The translations under genes and the position numbers were made by a program. Positions 45,761-58,010 of a DNA stretch of 64,000 nucleotides are shown here, one piece after another (the first letter of the stretch is position 1; each line of letters begins with the position of its first letter). The stretch comes from Beta vulgaris subsp. vulgaris (lineage: Eukaryota; Streptophyta; Magnoliopsida; Caryophyllales; Amaranthaceae): assembly GCF_026745355.1 (NCBI RefSeq), contig NC_079203.1, positions 2,361,249 to 2,425,248 on the forward strand. The letters are read 5' to 3'. The notes beneath the pieces are model-generated. The model ran no database searches, was not told the DNA's origin, and worked only from the letters and a program-made list of their open reading frames with translations.

Positions 45761-46464
45761 TTTTTTTTCTTCTTAGTTTTGTTTTTGTTTTTCTTTTTTA
45801 CTTCTTAATCTTTCTCTTCTCTATTTTAGCATTTTTTTCTCTCCATTTCGGATCTTCATCTCATATTTTAAATAGTATCCATCTTCCTGAATTCTAGCTC
45901 TAATTTTAACCATTTTTTTTTGTTTGTGATATAACGATTAGTTTTTCTTTCATTTCCAAATAAATGCAACAATTTGACTTTTCACATTATTTAAATATAT
46001 TAATTATGACCAAGATTTATTTACACTTAAAAAAAATTTTACTATTTAAAATTTTGTTTTGATTTATATTTGCATTAAATAAATTTATATCAGCTTCTTA
46101 TAAACTTTAGTAACAAATTGAAATAAAACTTGCATCTGTTGATGAATGTGAAGTCAATATGTTAAATATACTAAAAAAAAATGGAGATAGTATTGAATGT
46201 TTAATATTATTTATTAAGGTTGTGAAAATTAAAGTGTTGCATTGTTTAAATATATGATATTATGATTTTTCTTTTGTAATTTGGTGCCCCACTAAATTCG
46301 AAATCCTGGATTCCCCCCTGCGTAATGACATGATAAATCGTTTCAATAGAATTGAGATATACCTTAATAAAAGTGTTAAAGATTAAAAAGCTTGTCTATG
46401 TATTTATAGTTACATATAATTTTAAAGATTTAAATATGTTTTACTTTGAAACATTAAATATTAA

Positions 46465-46560
46465 AATTGTAGTGGATTGGTGGTTAAACTCTCACATTTT
46501 ATTGCAAAGACCATGTGTTCGATTCCTAGTAACTACACATTGTTAATATTTTTAGATGAG
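46465..46560 (+). mobile_element. tRNA-like / SINE-like head
   Basis: GGATTGGTGGTTAAACTCTC (A box) and CATGTGTTCGATTCCTAGTA (B box) are correctly spaced for a tRNA-derived SINE. No tail or duplication was fixed. Confidence 0.45.
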
Positions 46561-46899
46561 ATCATAAACATGTGTATTATAAGTTTGAGAAGAGTCTCAT
46601 GTGGCGTTGTTCCTTTGATAGAAACGCATATATATGAGAATGCATACTTATATGAGAAATGAGAATGAATTTTACGCGATATAACTCTTATGAATAAGTG
46701 ATGTAACTCTAATGAAAAAGTGATATAACTCCAAAAAAAATATAATAAGAAAAAAAAATTTGAAAAAAAAATATTTTTGTTGGGGTCAAAATTTTTAGGG
46801 GGGTATAACTCTAATGAACAAGTGTTGTAACTCTAATCCAACCGTGTGGTTGAGATTCATTCTCATTTCTCATGTAAGGAGCATTCTCATGTGATCTTG

Positions 46900-46901
<2 letters not shown>

Positions 46902-46982
<81 letters not shown>

Positions 46983-46992
46983 ATATATATAT
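46902..46992. repeat. (TA)n microsatellite
   Basis: About 90 bp of nearly pure TA dinucleotides with one interruption at 46970. The open frame across it (46846-47055) encodes only YI repeats and is not a gene. Confidence 0.95.
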
Positions 46993-47309
46993 AACAATCA
47001 TCAACTAGTTAACTACATTCCAAAAACCAAAATCAAACACTACTTTGAGAGTTAGAATTTATAAGGAAAATTTTCATAAAATTGCCTTTTATAATCAATT
47101 TTTTTCAAAAAACTACATGATAAATTTTTTCTTTCAAACAACTACCTTATATTAGTATAATAATTTTTTTTCAATATATTACCATTTTACTACAAATGAG
47201 ATTTAATTACTAATAATAATTGAGTCACAGTAAATTGTTTTTCTTTCTTCCCCTCTCGTTTTTTTTTTCTTTCCCTCCCGTTTTTCTTTTCTGTCTACCC
47301 ACCTGCAAC

Positions 47310-47790
47310 AACACCTCCAACCAATTTTATCAAGATCGGTATCATACTTTGGATCATAAGGGTTGGTGGAATCGAATTGGTAGAATCAGATCGTAAGATC
47401 CTACAATTCAGTAAAATAAAGATAATTATGCTAGAATACGGTGAGAACTTCATATTAAAAATTTACACATATTAATAATGACTTATTAAATTAGCAAATG
47501 GTGATAGTTTTTCTTTCAATACTATAAGATTGAAGTAACATGCGACCAAAATCTAATAGGAGAAATATAATACGTGAAATTACTTTATTATTTTTCTATG
47601 ATAGGATCGGATCATAGAGTCGTAGAATCGTTTTAAGATCCTACCATGTGATTTTTTATGGTTGGGTAGGATCGAAAGATCCTACAAAATAAAGTTCCTA
47701 CGTAGGATCGGAATCGGTGAGGTCCTCCAGGATCGTATAATCGTAGGATCGTAAGATTTGAATCGGGATTTTAACAACAATGCCTACGAC
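47310..47790. repeat. Cluster of GATCCTAC / GTAGGATC inverted motifs
   Basis: Words such as TAAGATCCTAC and GTAGGATCG occur at least seven times in both orientations, concentrated at 47620-47760. The pattern looks like a degenerate MITE or fold-back element, but no ends were found. Confidence 0.4.
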
Positions 47791-48049
47791 GACTGTCATT
47801 TAATGATTAGTTTTAAATATAAACGAAAAATGGTATTATATTGAAAGGAATTTGTTACATAAGTTAATTTTTTGAAAGGAATTTTTTAAAATGTATTTTT
47901 TTTTTTGAAAATTTTCCAATTTATAAAAAGGAGTCATTTCGAAAGACTCATATTATTACTATTCCCAAGTCCCAACTCGTAGTCCCAAATATTGCTGTAG
48001 AAAAAGTTTTTCTTAGTACATATATAAGAGCTTTCTATAAATTTTTCGG

Positions 48050-48558
48050 TGAATAAAGAGGCAACAAACCTAACACAACACTAGGCCAAAGAAAAAGAAA
48101 ACTATAGCTACAAATTGAAAGAAACACCCAACAAAAAAACAAAAAAAAAAAAAACTAAAAACAACTCTAACTCCCACTTAGGAGAGTCCATGCCACTCCA
48201 CCTAGGTCCTCCAATAAAACAGTATGAAGATCCTTAGGGACCGCCTCCAACATCACAAACTTCTAGTGCAACACCACTCCAAAGTTCGCGAGTCAATCAG
48301 CAGCTCTATTGGCCTCTCTATAACAATGTGTAACTTTCACTTCCCACTCATTGCGCTTGATGCGAGCCACACACTTTCTAATAAGATGAATAAAAGGAGA
48401 GCTAGCATACGAACAATCACCTCAGAATCGACTTCCACATGAACTTTTCGATGTCCACCATTCCAAGCCACAAACAAACCACACTGCCTGAAAGTTTGCA
48501 GTTACCCCCAAACAAAATAAACAAACAACCCTAATAAAAGAAACCAAGCAAATAAAGA
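48050..48558 (-). pseudogene. LINE 3' end: RNase H tail and 3' UTR
   Basis: Minus-strand translation near 48310-48170 gives the closing wording of plant LINE ORF2 in shifting frames: REANRAAD-like pieces, then LEAVPKDLHTVLLEDLGGVAW. A T-rich 3' UTR follows (TTTTTGTTGGG region) to about 48050. Upstream RNase H is broken by stops. The plus-strand frame at 48224-48442 is a shadow. Confidence 0.6.
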
Positions 48559-48855
48559 TTATGGACTAGAAACCAAATCGCTGGGAACTTCTATATCAAT
48601 CACAACCTCTGTGCACTCCACTACCGGCGTACGTCGAAGGGGGCCCTCTACTGCCGGTGTACGTTTCCGATCAGATGCAAGTGCACAACAACAATACACG
48701 ACACTAAAGATTAAGAGGTCTGAAGCTACGCCTATTAAGATAGGAAACATAGCAGGGTATTTCCTGCTGTTGAAGGATAAGGCTGCGCCTACAACTGTGC
48801 CAATAAACCCCAAAAAATAGATTAAGGAATACACCTTTAGGTCGCAGTTTGTCAT
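48559..48855 (-). CDS. Possible small two-helix membrane protein, unrecognised
   Basis: 98 codons from an ATG to a TAG, intact. Two hydrophobic stretches are visible: about residues 9-28 (ending IGTVVGAALSF) and about 36-58 (PILIGVASDLLIFSVVYCCC). A polar C-terminus with a repeated RTPxVE motif (RTPAVEGPLR then RTPVVECTE) and an acidic end follows. The composition looks like a genuine protein. I do not recognise the family. It may be a complete small gene or one exon of a larger one. Its 3' end abuts a LINE remnant, which may have cut the gene short. Confidence 0.35.
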   Translation of the reverse strand: MTNCDLKVYSLIYFLGFIGTVVGAALSFNSRKYPAMFPILIGVASDLLIFSVVYCCCALASDRKRTPAVEGPLRRTPVVECTEVVIDIEVPSDLVSSP

Positions 48856-49479
48856 CGCCGGGAACTATAACAGGAAAATCAAGATGATTGCATATGGTTG
48901 GTTGGTTTGTTTCGATATGTTACAACGTATCTGATTCTTTTTTAGCTAGGTCAATGTTTATTATGATCATGAAATCTGGTCACGTAATGGAGTAATTTAT
49001 AGAAGATGTTAATATATTATCATGGATCAATTCTGTTAGGTGATTTAGGATCTATCTATTTACATGTGTTTACCTAATAAAATAAACATATATATCTAAA
49101 AGTGTTTGTTTAGAGATAATATTTGTTAGTATTATATTTAATTTAGGATATTTTATAGACCCTTCGCATCAATATTTAATGTTTTTTTATTAATCCAATA
49201 GTCACGTTTATGAAATGTGATTGCGGGAGGATATTAGTAATATTACGAATAATAAAGATATGATAAAATCTATATATTATCATCTTAGGAATATTTCTAA
49301 CAAGTGTTTTATTAGTATTAGGAATAATATATCTTTGAGAAATTGTTTCAGACTTAACAATATCTCTAATACTATTCTGATCGATTAGGATTCTTATATG
49401 AGTATGGCTTTGGTTTCTTAAATTACTAATATGATTATGATTCGAATTTCGTTGCCATGTAATTGATAGTTGATACTAC

Positions 49480-50403
49480 CTTCTTTTCTTTTTAATTGTT
49501 ACACTTTGATATTTGAGAACGTATTGTGTCAGACGCGTCTGACCATAACATTTGGTCAGACCGTTTTTTATAATTTTTACTTGACACATTTTTTTTCAGT
49601 TAGCTCTGTTTTTCTTTCAGTGAGCTATATTTTCCTTTCAGTTAGCTTTGTTTTGTTTCATTTGAGTATTATTTTATTTCAGTTAGATATTGTTTTGTTT
49701 CAGTTGGCTATTGTTTCATTTCAGTTAGGTATATTTGTGTTTCAGTTAGCTTTAATTTTGTTAACGAAAAGACTTATTCAATTAAGTAAAATACTTTTTC
49801 TACTAACTGAAACAATAATTCTTTTAACTGAAAGTCATATTCAATTAACTGAAATATTTTTTTCAATTAACTTGAAGTAGTGCTTCCAACTAAAATACAA
49901 GGGGTTCCAACTAAAACTCAAGTGGTTCCAACTGAAACATAAAGAGTTCCAATTGAAATAACAGAATACCCAATTGAAACAAAATTGTACCTAACCGAAA
50001 CAAAACAATACCCAAATGAAGCAAGAAAAAAAGCCAACTGAACCCAAAACAGAGCTAATTGAAACAAAAACAGAGCTAACTAAAAGGAAAGTAGAGCTAA
50101 CTGAAAGAAATTTTAGTATTGGGTTGGGGTGGTTAGCTTATGGTCAGACGGTCTGATCCAATACTTTCACTTGATATTTTACACTATTCACAAATTGCAC
50201 TTTGATCCTCGTTTGTGATTTATACGTGACTAAAAATATAGTCAAATGAAATCTTGTTAGATTTGTCTTAGTATATATGTATTTTATTGATATGTACTTT
50301 ATATAATTTTTATAAATACAAAACTAGAGATAATTATTCTCAAAGTTTTACATCAACATGCGTGAAAAGTGTAAGTGTAACAATTAAAAAGAAACGCAGA
50401 AAG
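49480..50403. mobile_element. Stowaway MITE containing a nested inverted-repeat element
   Basis: Ends CCTTCTTTTCTTTTTAATTG and, on the other strand, CTTTCTGCGTTTCTTTTTAA share the block TTTCTTTTTAATTGTTACAC. They are flanked by TA (49478-49479 and 50404-50405). Most of the 924 bp is a separate element at about 49510-50165. Confidence 0.75.
49510..50165. mobile_element. Inverted-repeat element with TTTCAGTTAGCT / AGCTAACTGAAA arms
   Basis: Outer ends GTATTGTGTCAGACGCGTCT and the inverted GTATTGGATCAGACCGTCTG are about 30-bp terminal inverted repeats. They include the perfect palindrome TCAGACGCGTCTGA on the left. The left half is built of about eight 20-24-bp units around TTTCAGTTAGCT. The right half has the complementary AGCTAACTGAAA units, so the whole is a degenerate hairpin. 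No target duplication was found. The 136-codon frame 49470-49880 is the repeat read through and is not a gene. Confidence 0.65.
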
Positions 50404-52429
50404 TAATTAATATGCGCTTTAACCTTTAACTCACGTACTTGCTCGATTCCAATTCAGAAATCAAAATTCTTAAACATTCTCTTGCGTGTGAATTCTCTAT
50501 TCTAAGAAATAAAAAAAAGGAGAATTCAATTTGGAATTTTACCAGACTCTTGTCTTTGACTAAAATTATATATAGTGTACAGACTAATGTTAGATTATTG
50601 TCCAAGTTATTTTGCTGAAATATAGTATTAATTAGGATTTTTTTTATATCAAAAATCAACTTATAAAACATAAAAGGAAAGGGCTATGTATAAGGTGCTT
50701 AAAATGGAAATAAAATATTGAATCAAGCATTTATTACCTCAGTTGATGTGAAAATGTGTCTTGAATTCTTAAACTATTTCCATTTAAAGAAATGTATTTA
50801 ATGCTTATATGTAGCCCTAAGGGCTACATATAACATTACCCAAAAAAACCACCTTATATAAGTTTTAAAAATAAAACTTAAAATTTATTAGAAACCATCA
50901 ACTTATAGAACCTCTAGCACATTATGTAGTACAAGGAAAGTTTTTTTTTTTTTTTTTTTTTTTTTTGACATATAGTACAAGGAAAGTCTTTAAATCAAGA
51001 TCATCAACTATATATGGAACTCAAACAACATGGCTCCATCTACTGAGAGTAATTTAAGTGTCCTACATAAACCCCAACCTAGTCTTAACTACAAAAAGTT
51101 AAAATTACAGCGAGGTGAGAAAAATAAACTCAACTTTATTGCCGCATATATATATATATATATAAACTTAGAAATATTTGCCTATGTGTGATCATATACA
51201 CATCTCTTCCGTCGACGTGTCAAGTGCAAATGAATTTTCTGCCACGTCAGCACAGTCTATTTCTTGTACAAGTGGCCACATGATTGCTATGGGCATTAAA
51301 CTCACCATATAATTGACATGCAAATCTCACCAAATCATATCTAATCAGTTCCATGATCATTGCTAAGTTCGGTAAATTTTTAATGCTATTTTTAATTGTC
51401 GCTTTAATCTAAATATTTTTTAAATGCTATTTTTTAATGCATCAATTAAAATTCCCTAAATTCGGTAAATTTATAATTTAATCTACCCATTAAAATTATT
51501 TGATCTATGCAAATATAATCACCACTACATAGTCTATAATAAAATCCGAATTTTTTAAGCATGGTGTCAAACATGAAATCCTAATTATTTTTAAAGAGAG
51601 TGTCGTCAAACATAAAACTCTAATTATTTTATAATTATTTTATAGGATCAATCGATGCATGATTTACATTTATAAAGATTTCACCCACCTCCTATAAAAC
51701 TGATCATAACCATTAGATAAATTCAAACATCTGCCAATGATTTACATTTAGTACTTTCTATCAAACCTCTAGATATCGCAAAAATTGAAGAGAGAGAGAG
51801 AGAGAGAAAGCAATAAGTTTTGTTGTTAAAAAAATTGAAAGCAAACTCTTCTCCATGTCATATACTCATAATGAGTAAAGAGAAAGCAACCCAAAAAGAT
51901 TGAAACCAAACACATAATTTGAAAAAAATGTACTCACAAAATTGAGATAATGCAATAGGTTTTGTTGTTAAATCTTTTGAGCTAAAATCAAGTAAAAAGT
52001 TGAGCTGATCCGAGAGAACTGAAGAGAGAAGGTTAGAGATATTTGGTTCATAAGAGAAATTAGAACAAAAGAAGAGAAGAGAGAAACTGGCGATTTTGAA
52101 CCGAGAGGGAAGAATAAGTTTAAAGCGAGAGATTGACGATCTGGAATTTTGCAACAACAATCATACCCATGAGCCATGGAGGCAGAGGAAAGGAGGAAGA
52201 AGGCAGAAGACAGAGGGCGACTAGGAGATAGAAAATTGATAGTCCTTGACATATGGTCTTCAATCTTCATACTATTTTTTAATTTCCCCGTTTTCTTTTG
52301 GCAGCTCTTCATTGTCTTTATTTTCAACTTTTAGAGTACTTTTAGTTGCATCAAATATTATTCCTCAGGAAAAAAAACAGTTGCATCAATATTAAAACTG
52401 AAGGTTTTTAACATCGATATTAATGAGAC
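50404..52429. other. AT-rich spacer with T run and GA microsatellite; possible gene-leader fragment
   Basis: A run of about 29 T lies at 50938-50966 and (GA)n at about 51790-51806. Minus-strand sequence around 52330-52080 is C/T-rich and leads to an ATG followed by an open frame (52178 to 51968), like a plant 5' UTR and first exon. No protein motif is recognisable and no promoter was confirmed. I call no gene. Confidence 0.35.
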
Positions 52430-52432
52430 TTA

Positions 52433-53141
52433 GGTCTGTTCTTCCCAACTTATTTTCAGTTTAGTTCAATTCAATTCTGACGTAGGCAGATTGTAGGAAA
52501 AGTTCGAAGAGGATTTGCGACAAAAAGCCTGAACTATTTTGCGGAAAATGGGCCGACGGAGTTCGAATGCCTATTGTGATACCTTTTCGGAAGCGTAACG
52601 GCCCAACGAGTCAAACTCACCGCTATTCCGTGACCTATAGGTTTTTTAGGCCATCCGGGTCCGTTTAAGGCAAGAAATCAGCTTTTTAATTATTTTCGAA
52701 TTATATTATTTCCTTAATTTCGTATTAGGATTTTGTTTAACGTATTTAAACATTATTAGATCAATGTTTGGAGGCAGTTTTTGACTTTTAATAATATCAC
52801 AGAGTTTATACTCTTTTCTGGTGGATTTCGGAGTTTTACAGATTTATCGCTTGTAAATCTGTGTGTTCTTGGTTCGAGAATTGTGCTTGCTTTTCTCCAT
52901 TGATTCCGACTGCGTCAAATTCTAATAAGTTCAGTTCAGTTATAATCAATTCAATTTAGTTCAGTTCAGTTCCTAATTTATTTATTATCATTACTATTAG
53001 TCAAGTTAATTTAATTCAGTTCAATTCAATTTAGTTATAGTCAGTTCAGTTTAATTCAGTTTTGTTTAGTTGCAATCAATTCATTTTAGTTCAATTCATT
53101 ATAGTTCAATTTAGTTGTTTTATACGGAAGAGAACACACCC
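52433..53141. mobile_element. Harbinger/Tourist-like element with TTCAG array, split by a solo LTR
   Basis: Ends GGTCTGTTCTTCCCAACTTA and the inverted GGGTGTGTTCTCTTCCGTAT match the ends of three relatives downstream. Flanking trinucleotides are TTA (52430-52432) and TTT. The interior consists of TTCAGTT/TTTAGTTCAATT repeats and is interrupted by the solo LTR at 52478-52915. Non-coding. Confidence 0.75.
52478..52915. mobile_element. Solo LTR, 438 bp, with exact 5-bp duplication
   Basis: Starts TGACGTAG and ends CTGCGTCA (8-bp imperfect inverted ends with TG...CA), flanked by AATTC at 52473-52477 and 52916-52920. No internal retrotransposon sequence remains, so it arose by LTR-LTR recombination. 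It sits inside the older Harbinger-like element. Which strand was transcribed is not evident. Confidence 0.9.
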
Positions 53142-54535
53142 TTTTACGTAGGTTTTAATTTATAATGTAAACAATTTATTTTGGAGTTGCAGGATAGATA
53201 ATTTTCACAAATAATGGTAAATATTGTTACAAAAAACTCTAATGCAATCCCATGCAAAAATGTTAAGCAACCACGTGAGATATGATACACTATTTAATTC
53301 ACGCAAGTCATGAATAACGAATTGATATTCCCATTTGATGTTGCGACGAATTCACCTTCTACAGAAAATTGGATGTTGTTGCAAACCGTGAATGATGCTT
53401 GACATATTTTTTTTCTCAAATGATGTATATATGAAAACTTGTTTAGGGTTTATGAATTTTGATGTTGTAGTGCAATGCAAATATGATTAGGGTATTTATA
53501 GTGCAAAATAAAGATTGTTTTTTACTCGATTTTTTTAAAAAGAATTAATAAAATATCATTAAATTACGAATTTCCATATTAAAGCTTGATTGAATCAATC
53601 CCTAAAATCACGTCATTCAAATTAGGAATGATTTTGATTTAGGTGATCAATTTGCACATGATTGAAGATTGTAATTGCTTGTTTCCATATGGAGTGAATC
53701 TCCAAAATTTCCGGCCAAATTTAACATAATTGGAGATTTTAAAATCCGACCTTGCCTTTTTTATTCCACAATTTACGCCGATCATCAATAATTACCTCAA
53801 ATCACCCCTAATTAAGATTTTAAAATTACCGAAAATTTTTAAAATTTCGGATGTCACATAGGCAATCCTACATGGATAGCCTAGATGAGTGTTTTACTCC
53901 CCAAATGCTCTAGAATTTGAAGAAAAGACCAAGATAACATTTTTCAGATGAAAACGGCGCACAATAATTTTGGGCTCATAAACCTAGGAGGATCTTCATT
54001 CAGCTTTTATACTAGGACAGTTTACAATCCCCAGGGTACAGCTCATCAAAGACAACAGTCCAAAAACACTAGCAGACAAAAATAACAGCTAGAAATCACA
54101 GCTAGCTGCAGTACAATCTGCTGGAAATACATAATGAGAAATAAAATACTTAGAAAATACTTAGTGAATACTTGATATTTCTACAGAATTGCTCGGTGAT
54201 TGTGAGCTTGACACGTAGGATTTAGGATTTTGCTTTAGATAATGATATGCAAGCTCTTGGGTGCAGGTCATACCACAACATGGCCTATTCTGCCTTTTAT
54301 AAACCGACAATTATATTGACAGAAATTATTGACTTGGGTGATATTGAAGTATTCTGTTTCCTTTTTCGCTTGCTTCAAAGTTATCCCTTCATCAAGTATC
54401 TTCGTATGTCTGTAAGTATACAAGTGCAATTCATGTATATATAAACCTCTGTTTCTAAATAAGTGCAACTATTTGACTTTCACGTTTGCCAACGCACAAC
54501 TTTGACCATTAATATTTTATGCATGGTTTGAACTA
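53142..54535. other. Spacer, no gene seen
   Basis: AT-rich. No recognisable coding sequence or bounded transposon; frames at 54247-54468 have no motif. Confidence 0.4.
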
Positions 54536-54813
54536 GGGGTCTGTTCTCCCCAGCTTATTTTCAGTTCAGTTCAGTTCAGTTCAGCTCCAATAAGTTCAGT
54601 TCAGTTCAACTCCAATAAGTTCAGTTCAGTTCAGTTCAGTTCAGTTCAGCTCCAATAAGTTCAATTCAGTTCAGATCAGTTCAGTTCAGTTCAGCTCTAT
54701 TCTTTTATAACCATTTTGTTGAATATTATTATTATTATGTTGGTATAATCTATTTTACTAATTACTATTATTATTATTATTATTATTATTATTTAAATAT
54801 ATATCATTACTAT

Positions 54814-54854
<41 letters not shown>

Positions 54855-55545
54855 GTTGTTGTTGTTGTTTCTATATATTTTTTTTATTATAGCTTTACTA
54901 ATTATTATTACTATTATTATTAGGAGGAACATGGTTTAGGTTAAAACATAAATAAACCCACTTTTTTTAGCCCATAAACCAATCAAATCGCGCCAAGACG
55001 GTTTATGATGTAATTTTCGCGGTCCAACCCAATCATTATTTTTATTACTACATATTTTTAAATTATTAAATCTAATTATTAAAATAGTAATATTAATTTT
55101 CTTCTTAGATATTATTGTTATTATATATCATCGTCAAGTATTAATATATTAATACAAATAATATAAAATAATTATTATTAATTATCATTATTATCATTAA
55201 TTATTATTATTATTAATTATAATTATTAATATTATTTATTTATAACTATCGTTTAAAAATATTCAAAATACTACTACTATTATTATTCATTATTATTACT
55301 TATCATTATAATTATTATTTAATATTCATATTATTATTGTTTAAAATATTATTTATATATTTATTACATTCAATTTATTTCAATGTAATATAATTCAATT
55401 CAATTCAATTCAGTTCAGTTCAGTTCAGTTCAATTCAGTTCAGCTCCGATAAGTTCAGTTCAGTTCAGCTCCGATAAGTTCAGTTCAGTTCAGCTCCGAT
55501 AAGTTCAGTTCAGTTCAGCTGTTTTATGCCGAAGAGAACAATGCC
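54536..55545. mobile_element. Harbinger/Tourist-like element with TTCAG arrays and TTA microsatellites
   Basis: Ends GGGGTCTGTTCTCCCCAGCT and, inverted, GGCATTGTTCTCTTCGGCAT, with CTA on both sides (54533-54535 and 55546-55548). Both terminal regions are (TTCAG)n arrays interspersed with CTCCAATAAG or CTCCGATAAG. The middle (54720-55370) is extremely AT-rich with (ATT)n/(TTA)n tracts. No transposase. Confidence 0.75.
54720..55370. repeat. (ATT)n / (TTA)n-rich core of the element
   Basis: Repeated tracts of ATT/TTA, the longest at about 54766-54793 and 54820-54853 (followed by GTT repeats). It is likely to be length-variable and hard to assemble. Confidence 0.9.
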
Positions 55546-57007
55546 CTAACTATTTGGCTGATTATGGCTGTCATCACGAAATTAGGTAACTAGTTGTATA
55601 CTCAGCAAACATTGAACATATAAAACAAGAATTTATCTCAAGATGGAGTAGATTAGGATATAATCAAAATTTCTTTATTAAGTGTTATTTTTAATGTATA
55701 ATTACTGTGTTTATGCAATTAGCTTGTGTATGATTATTCACAAGTTACTCCGGATAGAAGCGATGTTGAGCATAAATTCGAGTATGATGAGAACTATACC
55801 TTAGGCCATCTCCTTGAGGTGGAAATCAAAGGCATTATAGGATCAAGTGCGGAGCTCAAATTGATTGAATATATTCTCACAAAGTCTCATATTTGAGGAA
55901 TTCAAATTCAAGTTTTATAATCTTGACGCTAGTGCAGAGCTGAAGTTGTCACGAAAATTGTTGAGGTTACGAAGGGTCTCATCAAAGGCACAACTAGTTT
56001 GTTTGGAACATTAGAGGATCTAGAGAAGTCCTTTGAGTAACAATTAATGTCCAAGGACATGCAAAATTTTCAAGAGAACATTAGTTATTTGCCTACTATA
56101 AACCAACCTCACACATACACTCTCGCCGTTCCATAATATTGTTCCTCGTTTTATGTGTTTGAAAGTTCTTCCTACTTCAAATCTTTCTACTTTAATTATT
56201 TTTTTTTTGTTATCCTATTGGTTATTTTTTTCATTTAAGTTATTCTTATATTATGAAGCCGAGGGAGTATGATATGTCATCATAAAAATTAAGCGAGATC
56301 ATTATTATAAATATTTTTTAAAATATAAAAAAATTTCAAATAACGTAATATATTGATTACCTTCTGCTATTCGAATTTTAATTTTTTTTGGTTAAATCTA
56401 TTTTTTGAAACTAGGAATACATAAGGAACTAGAAAAAAAACCGCCAAAAAATGGAAAGATAAAAAAGATAAAAGAAATTAGGGGTGAAAGTTATTCGGAT
56501 AAAATCCAATCCAATCCAATCTGAATTAGTAATTGGGATCGGATTCGAGCTGTGTTCGGATTGGATTCGGATTGAGATTTTTTGAAAAAAAATGGATTTT
56601 CGGATCGGATTGGATTGAGGGTAATTGGATCCAAAAATCCAATATAACCAAATTGCAATATGCCTTGTATTATGTATCTCGATTGGGCTCAAGTGTTTAA
56701 TTGATTTTTTTTATAAAAAAAACTACTCCATAGCTCAATTCACATAGCACTTCAACCCTTCCCCTAAAACACCACCTGCACTTAATTCCTCATTTCCTAA
56801 TTTTACTAGGCTGTTGTTGTACTTAATTCATTTCATCGAAAAACTAGAGTTTTAAAAAATCGGATTTTCAGATCGGATCCAATCTAGAGTATGAAAATTT
56901 GGATTGGATTGGATCGGATTCAAACCCTAATTGGTTTGGATTCGGATTGAAAAATTGAAATCCAAATTTTATTCGGATCGGATTGGATTAGACACTAATC
57001 CAAACTA

Positions 57008-57952
57008 ATGCGTGCATTGTGCTCCCGGGAGCACAATGAGAACTGTGCTCCCACAATACAAAATAGAACATTTACGAATACGAAAACGAACATTTATGAA
57101 TACGAAAACGAACATTTTACTGTGGAAGTGGAACATTACAAAATCATTTACGAAAACGAACATTTTATTGATGAAATGGAACATTACAAGAATTCATTTA
57201 TGAAAAAGAACATTTTACTGTTGAAGTGGAACATTACCATAATCCAAATACGAAAATGAACATTTTTGGTTGAAGTGGAACATTACTAGAATTCAATTAC
57301 TTAAATAGAACATATGATTATCAAATATAGAACTTATTTTTAGTGAAAATAGAACATAATTTTTGGTGGAAAATAAGTTTTAGAAGAACATTTTTTAAAA
57401 TTGAACATGTGCTTATCGAAATTAAAACAGATTCACAAAATATATAACATAATTTTTTGCTGAAAAATAAGCTTAAAACGAACATTTGTTGAAATAGAAC
57501 ATTTGTTTATTGAAAATAGAACATCTTTCACAAAATATAGAACATAATTTTTTGCTGAAAAATAAGCTTAAAACGAACATTTATTGAAATAGAACATTTG
57601 TTTATTGAAAATATAACATCTTTTACGAAAACTTGAACATAATTTTTTGCTGAAAAATAAGCTTAAAACGAACATTTGTTGAAATAGAACATTTGTTCAT
57701 TGAAAATAGAACATCTTTTATGAAAACTAGAACATAATTTTTTGCTGAAAAATAAGCTTAAAATGAACATTTGTTGAAATAGAACATTTGTTTATTGAAA
57801 ATAGAACATTTTTTACAAAAACTAGAACATATTTTTTTGCTGAAAAATATGCTTAAAATGAATATTTGTTGAAATAGAACATTTGCTTATCGGAAATGGA
57901 ACAAATTTACTAGGTGCATGGTGTGCACCGTGCTCCCGGGAGCACAATAGAA
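57008..57952. mobile_element. Nested element bounded by GTGCTCCCGGGAGCAC palindromes
   Basis: The same 16-bp perfect palindrome stands at 57019-57034 and 57930-57945, each next to CACAAT and a GTGCA word. Between them is sequence rich in GAACAT words, including the 95-bp tandem array. It lies wholly inside the hAT element, so it inserted later. No gene; open frames at 57008-57259 are low-complexity. Confidence 0.7.
57451..57925 (+). repeat. Five-copy 95-bp tandem array
   Basis: The word TTTTTTGCTGAAAAATA(A/T)GC recurs at exact 95-bp steps (starting near 57451, 57546, 57641, 57736, 57831). Each is followed by TTAAAA(C/T)GAACATTT and TTGAAATAGAACATTTG. Divergence between copies is a few percent. 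Confidence 0.92.
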
Positions 57953-58010
57953 TTTTCAAATCCAAACCGCATACCGAACTTTCACCCCTAAAAGAAATTG
58001 TCAACAGAAT

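Larger units (their letters stand above)
56479..57990. mobile_element. hAT element with exact 8-bp duplication and a nested satellite-bearing insertion
   Basis: Ends TAGGGGTGAAAGTTATTCGG and the inverted TAGGGGTGAAAGTTCGGTAT, flanked by AAAGAAAT at 56471-56478 and 57991-57998 without mismatch. The outer body is full of CGGATTGGATT-type repeats. An unrelated insertion occupies about 57008-57950. No transposase gene. Confidence 0.88.

Noticed and set aside
45665..46560. Two tRNA genes
   Set aside because: A and B boxes are present, but I could not form acceptor and anticodon stems. SINE remnants explain them better.
46846..47055. ORF rich in Tyr-Ile
   Set aside because: Translation of the (TA)n microsatellite.
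49470..49880. 136-codon plus-strand frame with repeated FQL-type hydrophobic units
   Set aside because: It is produced by the TTTCAGTTAGCT repeat units of a non-coding inverted-repeat element.
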